Positions 59,579 to 64,000 of a stretch of DNA of 64,000 nucleotides are shown here, piece after piece. Made by a program: the position numbers and the translations under genes. Origin of the DNA: Brachionus koreanus (Eukaryota; Rotifera; Eurotatoria; Ploima; Brachionidae); contig PJRA01000030.1 in NCBI GenBank assembly GCA_016987375.1, forward strand, positions 573,830 to 637,829, in the 5' to 3' direction. Every line of letters starts with the position of its first letter. Position 1 is the stretch's first letter. Under the pieces are notes generated by a model, which did no database searches, was not told the origin of the DNA, and saw only the letters and a list, made by a program, of their open reading frames with translations.

Positions 59579-62500
59579 ATGAGTCGATTTTTGAGAGAAA
59601 ATTCTCAATTTATTGCATCAATTTTGATAACAGGTATTTTATTTAAAAGTCTTTATTAATTCAATAATCACTTAGTTGTTTTGTTTGATTAATTTTCTTT
59701 GCAGTAAAAGAAAAATTTGACTTGACTCAAATCAATTACAAAAATTCAAAGCTTTTTTAAAAATATCACATATTTTTAGAATAGCAGACAAACTTTTTGT
59801 GTTTAAGTTGTTATTTTTGGTCAAAAATTACTTAATTTTCTTATGAATTAAAAATTTGTGTTAAAACTGTATTTAAGATATTTAAATTTAAACATTTGAT
59901 TAAAAAAATTGAGTTTAGAATATTTTATTGTTATTTAGGGAGCTACAGAAACAGTCTTTTAGAGGATATCCAGTAATGTTAGTCAATTTTTAGAAATTAT
60001 TTTGCTTCATTTCTGTATGATTAAATTTATTGAACAAATTATTATTTCAGAGGTAAAATAAGCTTTTGTTTGAAAAAAATCTATTCAATTATCGATCATA
60101 TATAGATATGAAGTTTTTTATTAAATTAAATGAATCAGGAAAAGATACCAATTTTAAGCTAGTTTTTTAAAGTCCCATGGACCAAAATTAAAATGATTTT
60201 TATAAAAATAAAATTACCATTTGATGTTATATTTATATTTAAAATAAAATAATCATTTAAACTTTTTCACAAATAAATATTTTTATTTTTAAAAATAAGA
60301 ATTAAGAATAGAAAAAAAAATTCAGAATATTTATTTGAAATAACTTTTAATCAATGCAAAATTTCAAATTATTAGCCTTTTTAAAAGTTGGGCGGTAAAA
60401 AAGCTCTGACTTTTGTATCTTTAAATAAACATTTTAAAATAAAATTTATACATTTAGGTTGAAAAATTTGGTTTGGATATTGCTTGTAAGTGATAGCTAT
60501 CAATTATTACCTATTCTACATTCTAGTGTTGGATATGTGAATCCTTGAATATACGGTTTAGATAAAAATTTAATAATTAAATGTGTTTTTTATTCAAAAG
60601 CACAAAAAATTTTAAGACCCAAGTTATCAAAATTGTTGAATATAATTACTTTTTGTTGAAAATAATTACTTTACTGTCGAAATTAATTAGTTGTAAAAAA
60701 ATTGTTGAAAATAATTACTTTTTGTTTAATTTAATTAATTTATTTAAAAAATATTTAGTTTAAGTTGAAAATCATTAATCAAAATATATTAAAAAAATAA
60801 TAAATTTATTTGATTATTGTCTAACTAGACATGCCTTTGCTTTTGGAGCAACAGCTTTCTAAATATACTTCAGGGGCATTGCTAAAAGCTTTTGGTTTAC
60901 TGCTAAAGAAATAATATGAGAGCAATAATAATTTTTGAAATAAAAACTACAAGTGCATCTACTACTTGACCAATAATTACTATTTAATTGTACTTTTTTT
61001 AAAGCTGATTGAAATGAAATGAATTTATCAAAATTAACTTTTTTATCTAATTCTAGTTTATTGTATCTTGAGTTAATGTAATCGGGATTCAGTAAACTTG
61101 AATTGGATTTATCTAATAAAACAAAATTTTCAGAATTACCTATTTTCTTTATTAAAGCATTGCCACTGTTTAAATAATTCGCAGCTAGTTTCCAACTATT
61201 TTGTGAAAAAGTCACACTATCAATAAAATTTTTTACTTTTAATGTGTCCTTCGACCAATGCCTAAGCATATTCTCTAAATTTGAAAGATAGGCATTAACC
61301 GAAAGCCTAGTCCTTAATGTGTGAATGAGCTTTATTTTGCCATTTATACTTTCCAACCCACAAATAACCGACAAACCCTCATACCAACCGTTATTACGCG
61401 AATTAACCCATTCGGATTCAAAATAAGCTAGGAACACATCAATGGCAAGATCTTTTTTGGACCATTTTTTAGAAAACTAAATATTGTATAATATAAATTA
61501 TTTTCAACAAAAACTAATTAATTTCAACTTGTTAAGTTAGTTTTTTTTGTCCAAAATAGAATTTTTATTTTTTCAACAAATAGTAATTAATCTCAACAGA
61601 AAGTAATTATTTTCGAAGTACAGGTAATTAACAGCCATTAATATCTTACAATCAATTGATCTTTGTATTATTATTTTTTAGTTATCTTCTAAACGATATG
61701 AAAAAATCATTAACTTGAAATAAAAATCTGTTTAATTTGGGATGTATTTGCTTTAGTCTTTTTAAAATCACAAGATTGGTGAAAGTTCTATAATATTTTA
61801 AGGAAAAAAAAATATTTTGAATATAAAATTTTTGCTTAACTATTTTTTATTTTTAAATTAAAAAAAAATGCTATCAGTATAAACCACTATCATCTATAGA
61901 TTTTGGACATCTATGATTTCTGTCTTTTACTCAAACTTGTTTTCAATTCACAAAGTCTTAAATCTGAAAAGCATTCAATTCTGTTTATTCTAGCATAAAA
62001 AACGTAAAATTTTATGATTCAACATAATATTTTCAAAAATTAGAATTTTTTTTTAAATGATTTTAATTGAAATTATTGTATAAATATTTTCAAAGTACTT
62101 AAAATCTAAAATAAAAACAAAACAACTAGATAAAAAATGAAATTAAGAGATTATGAATCATATTTTTTTTTGAGGTTATGCTGGTATCACCGTTATGTTT
62201 AGAATAAACAAAGGTGATATAATTCGAAATCAATTTGAATTTAAAACAAAATCTGGAAGTTATTTAGGATTATCTTTTAAAGACGAAGAAGAAGCAAAAA
62301 AAGTTGGTTATTAGTGTTTTTGGATAATTTTATTCAAACTTTAAAATTAAAAATTTAGTTTTTGTTTCGTTTGAGTGATAATGATTATAACTTTGAATTT
62401 TTTCGTTGCAATACTCTTGATTTTGTAAGTTTCGGATTCAGTAAATTTAGGCAAGGTTCTCACATAGGCCTTCCTCCGAGTTATTTTGCCAATTCAAAAT

Positions 62501-63291
62501 CAGATTTTCCAAAATTGATACCATCTAGTGGTTTTTACAATTTTATCGGCCAAAATGTTTCAATAGAAGATCTAAATAAAAAAATGAGTCCAGAAAATAA
62601 GCAAGAATTTTACGATACACTCGTTCTAACTAGTGATGCGAAATTATTCGGTTTAGCAAGGGAAGTTGCAAACACAGAGAACTTCATTCTGTCTACACTA
62701 GATCGTCTTGTTGAATTATTTTGCCTGAGTGCTGCTTATGTATATTCTTATGCTAAGACAAGGGCTCATAAAATGCAATATTTTCAGCGTAGGAAAGTTT
62801 TTGTACTATCTGGTCTATGTGCCTTTACTGTCATTTTTGCTTCGAAATTATTAATTCCAAAGCTTATGCAAAAGACTTTAGATTTTCAAGCTTGTCAAAT
62901 GGGTCTTGATTGTTGCATTGGCTCGATAGAATTTTATGAAAAAAATTTACTGAGAAATAGATTACTAAGAGATGTGATTCAAAATGGTCACAATTTAATC
63001 GACTCAAGCGGAAATATTTTAAAGCAACCGGTTTATTTACCATTTACTGATTATTATTTTTATATTAATTACTTGGGAATTAAACTAACTGATCGAAAAG
63101 AATTTTGCAAAAAGCAGCTTAACCAAATGGTCAATAATCTGAATGAAAAAATGGAAGAAGATGAAAAAAAAGCCCAAGAATTGCAGGAGCAAACTGACTT
63201 TGATTCAACAAAATCTGAAAAAAGCGAAAAAGAATTTAAAATTTTTCAAAATTTACGACTTAAATTAGAGAACATTGGCAAAAACAATTGA
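59579..63291 (+). CDS. TMEM177: Transmembrane protein 177, mitochondrial, 3 exons
   Basis: Exons 59579-59633, 62175-62302 and 62359-63291 keep frame (phases 1 and 0) and give 371 residues. Exon 1 plus the start of exon 2 form the first membrane helix (FIASILITGYAGITVMFR). The family pattern continues with HIGLPPSYF, KLFGLAREVANTENF, a pair of helices around residues 210-245 and the hallmark GSIEFYEKNLLRN ... SSGNIL. Human TMEM177 (311 residues) sits in the inner mitochondrial membrane and stabilises COX2 with COX20 during complex IV assembly. Here a charged, coiled-coil-like C-terminal extension (MEEDEKKAQELQEQ) follows. Exon 3 is certain; exons 1 and 2 are inferred from splice phase and the membrane helix. 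Intron 1 (2541 nt) contains a MULE remnant. Confidence 0.75.
60632..61630 (-). mobile_element. MULE (Mutator-like) remnant with repeat-bearing inverted ends
   Basis: The outer parts carry spaced copies of GTTGAAAATAATTACTTTTT: three on the left (60632-60723) and matching copies in reverse on the right (61497-61630). Between them lies a truncated MULE transposase on the minus strand. MULEs often have long inverted termini built from short internal repeats, which fits. The whole unit lies inside intron 1 of TMEM177 and opposite to it. Confidence 0.6.
60826..61480 (-). pseudogene. MULE transposase, C-terminal part with SWIM zinc finger
   Basis: An open frame from about 61480 to 60859 lacks the N-terminal and catalytic DDE part. 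It shows WYEGLSVICGLESINGKIK and a TLRTRLSVNAYL segment, as in MULE transposases after the catalytic core, then a SWIM zinc finger CTCSFYFKNYYCSHI (C-x-C ... C-x-H) near its end. After the stop at 60859 the same frame continues with KAVAPKAKACLVR, like the usual basic GRPxKAKxAL tail, so the end is also damaged. It cannot encode an active enzyme. Confidence 0.75.
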
Positions 63292-63500
63292 AAAACTATC
63301 TAATTATTGTCTATTTAGAATCAATAAACTTGTTTTTAATTTTATTTTTATTTAATTTTGATAATACGAAATATTAAATCATAGTATAATTTTAAAAGTT
63401 AATTTTACTTTGCAAAAATTTTAAACCAAAAATTATAATATAAAAAAGTAAATGTAAACTATTTATTTAAAATTTTATTAATAGTTTACTGTTAAATACA

Positions 63501-64000
63501 ATGTCCAAGTTACTTTTGCCAAAATTTGAACGCATAAAATCACTGGGCAAACACTTGCCAAAGTGGACTGACCCAAATAGTATTTATTATCGTCTTCCTG
63601 AACATTACAAAAAAAGACAAATCGACTTTTTGAATACATTTCCTAAACCTGTACATTATTATCCCTCCGAAAAGTTATATGAAGTCGATCATGAACATGG
63701 TGTCAAGTAAGCTAAATTCGTTTATCGAGCATCTAATTAAAGTTATTTTAATTAGAAAGCGAACACAAGATGTTCCAATTGTCGTTTTGTATCCGGAACA
63801 ATCGAAATTGGGAATATGGGGAGGAGAAGGAGTAATTGCTGGTTATAAAAGACCGAAACAAACTGGATACAAAAGACCTCAATATTTGTAATTTTTCTGT
63901 TTAGTTTTGATCATATCTAATTTTAGGCAATAGAACTACTAAATTGTGGAGACCAAAAGTTTTAAAGCTAATTTTCTATTCGGAAATTTTGGATCAATAT
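63501..64000 (+). CDS. MRPL28: Mitochondrial ribosomal protein bL28m, 5' part (cut by window end)
   Basis: Exons 63501-63706, 63756-63887 and 63934 to the window end join in frame. The start is MSKLLLPKFERIKSLGKHLP; conserved family pieces follow: LPEHYKKRQ, KPVHYYPSEKLYEV, DVPIVVLYPEQSKLGIWGGEG, and LWRPKVLKLIFYSEILDQ (human: VWKPQLFEREFYSEILDK). It is a protein of the large subunit of mitochondrial ribosomes. The acceptor of intron 2 must be the AG at 63932-63933; using the TTTTAG seven bases earlier puts a stop in frame. The remaining exons lie beyond 64000. Confidence 0.9.

Noticed and set aside
59704..59760. Possible TMEM177 second exon (KEKFDLTQINYKNSKLF)
   Set aside because: It has a good acceptor but no donor before its stop. 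Splicing exon 59579-59633 directly to 62175 keeps frame and builds a better membrane helix.
60581..60763. 60-codon plus-strand frame with repeated VENNYFL-like units
   Set aside because: Translation of the repeat array at the MULE end; not a gene.

Overview
The window is a stretch of a very AT-rich animal nuclear genome. Coding exons are separated by canonical GT-AG introns, many only 45-55 nt long. Gene content is eukaryotic and metazoan: nicotinic acetylcholine receptor, Integrator subunit, MAP2/tau-type protein, histone H4, mitochondrial ribosomal protein. Base composition, short introns and transposon types fit a small protostome; a monogonont rotifer (Brachionus-like) is my best guess, but the sequence alone does not prove this. 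Three runs of N mark assembly gaps (11006-11873, 38205-38216, 54077-54099).

Layout from left to right: a tRNA-Thr gene (1333-1405) and a three-exon alpha-type nicotinic receptor subunit (1472-3524, minus), preceded by a tandem duplication that carries a 57-bp copy of one of its exons. RABGGTA lies at 6220-7533. A transposon-rich stretch follows (non-LTR retrotransposon tail at about 8446-8740, decayed Tc1-like transposase running into the first gap). A roughly 4.7-kb two-gene unit (about 12390-17155) encodes a tnp2/CACTA-type transposase and a BEN-like protein between CG-rich subterminal repeats. TMEM26-like (minus) and a compact tau-like gene follow. INTS7 (10 exons, minus, 24197-30066) is head-to-head with a small PH-like gene, 86 bp between start codons. 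Then come a cationic amino acid transporter (32322-35224, minus) and an 18-ankyrin-repeat, probably N-myristoylated protein (37063-41284, minus), followed by about 7.7 kb without recognisable genes.

The right part holds FBXL6 (49027-51347), a small uncharacterised minus-strand ORF, two paralogous secreted lysine-rich peptide genes (53176-53571 and 55171-55590) with matching TATA boxes and intron phases, histone H4 (57024-57335, minus) divergent from EIF2B4 (57733-59412), TMEM177 (59579-63291) whose 2.5-kb first intron contains a MULE remnant, and the first three exons of MRPL28, cut by the window end.

Most genes are unrelated housekeeping genes, so there is no operon logic. The parts that look most like undescribed biology are the transposase plus BEN-like two-gene unit, the lysine-rich secreted peptide pair, and the dimeric ankyrin super-repeat protein. 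Exon joins were worked out by hand from splice sites and reading-frame phase; all functional names rest on remembered family motifs and not on database searches.
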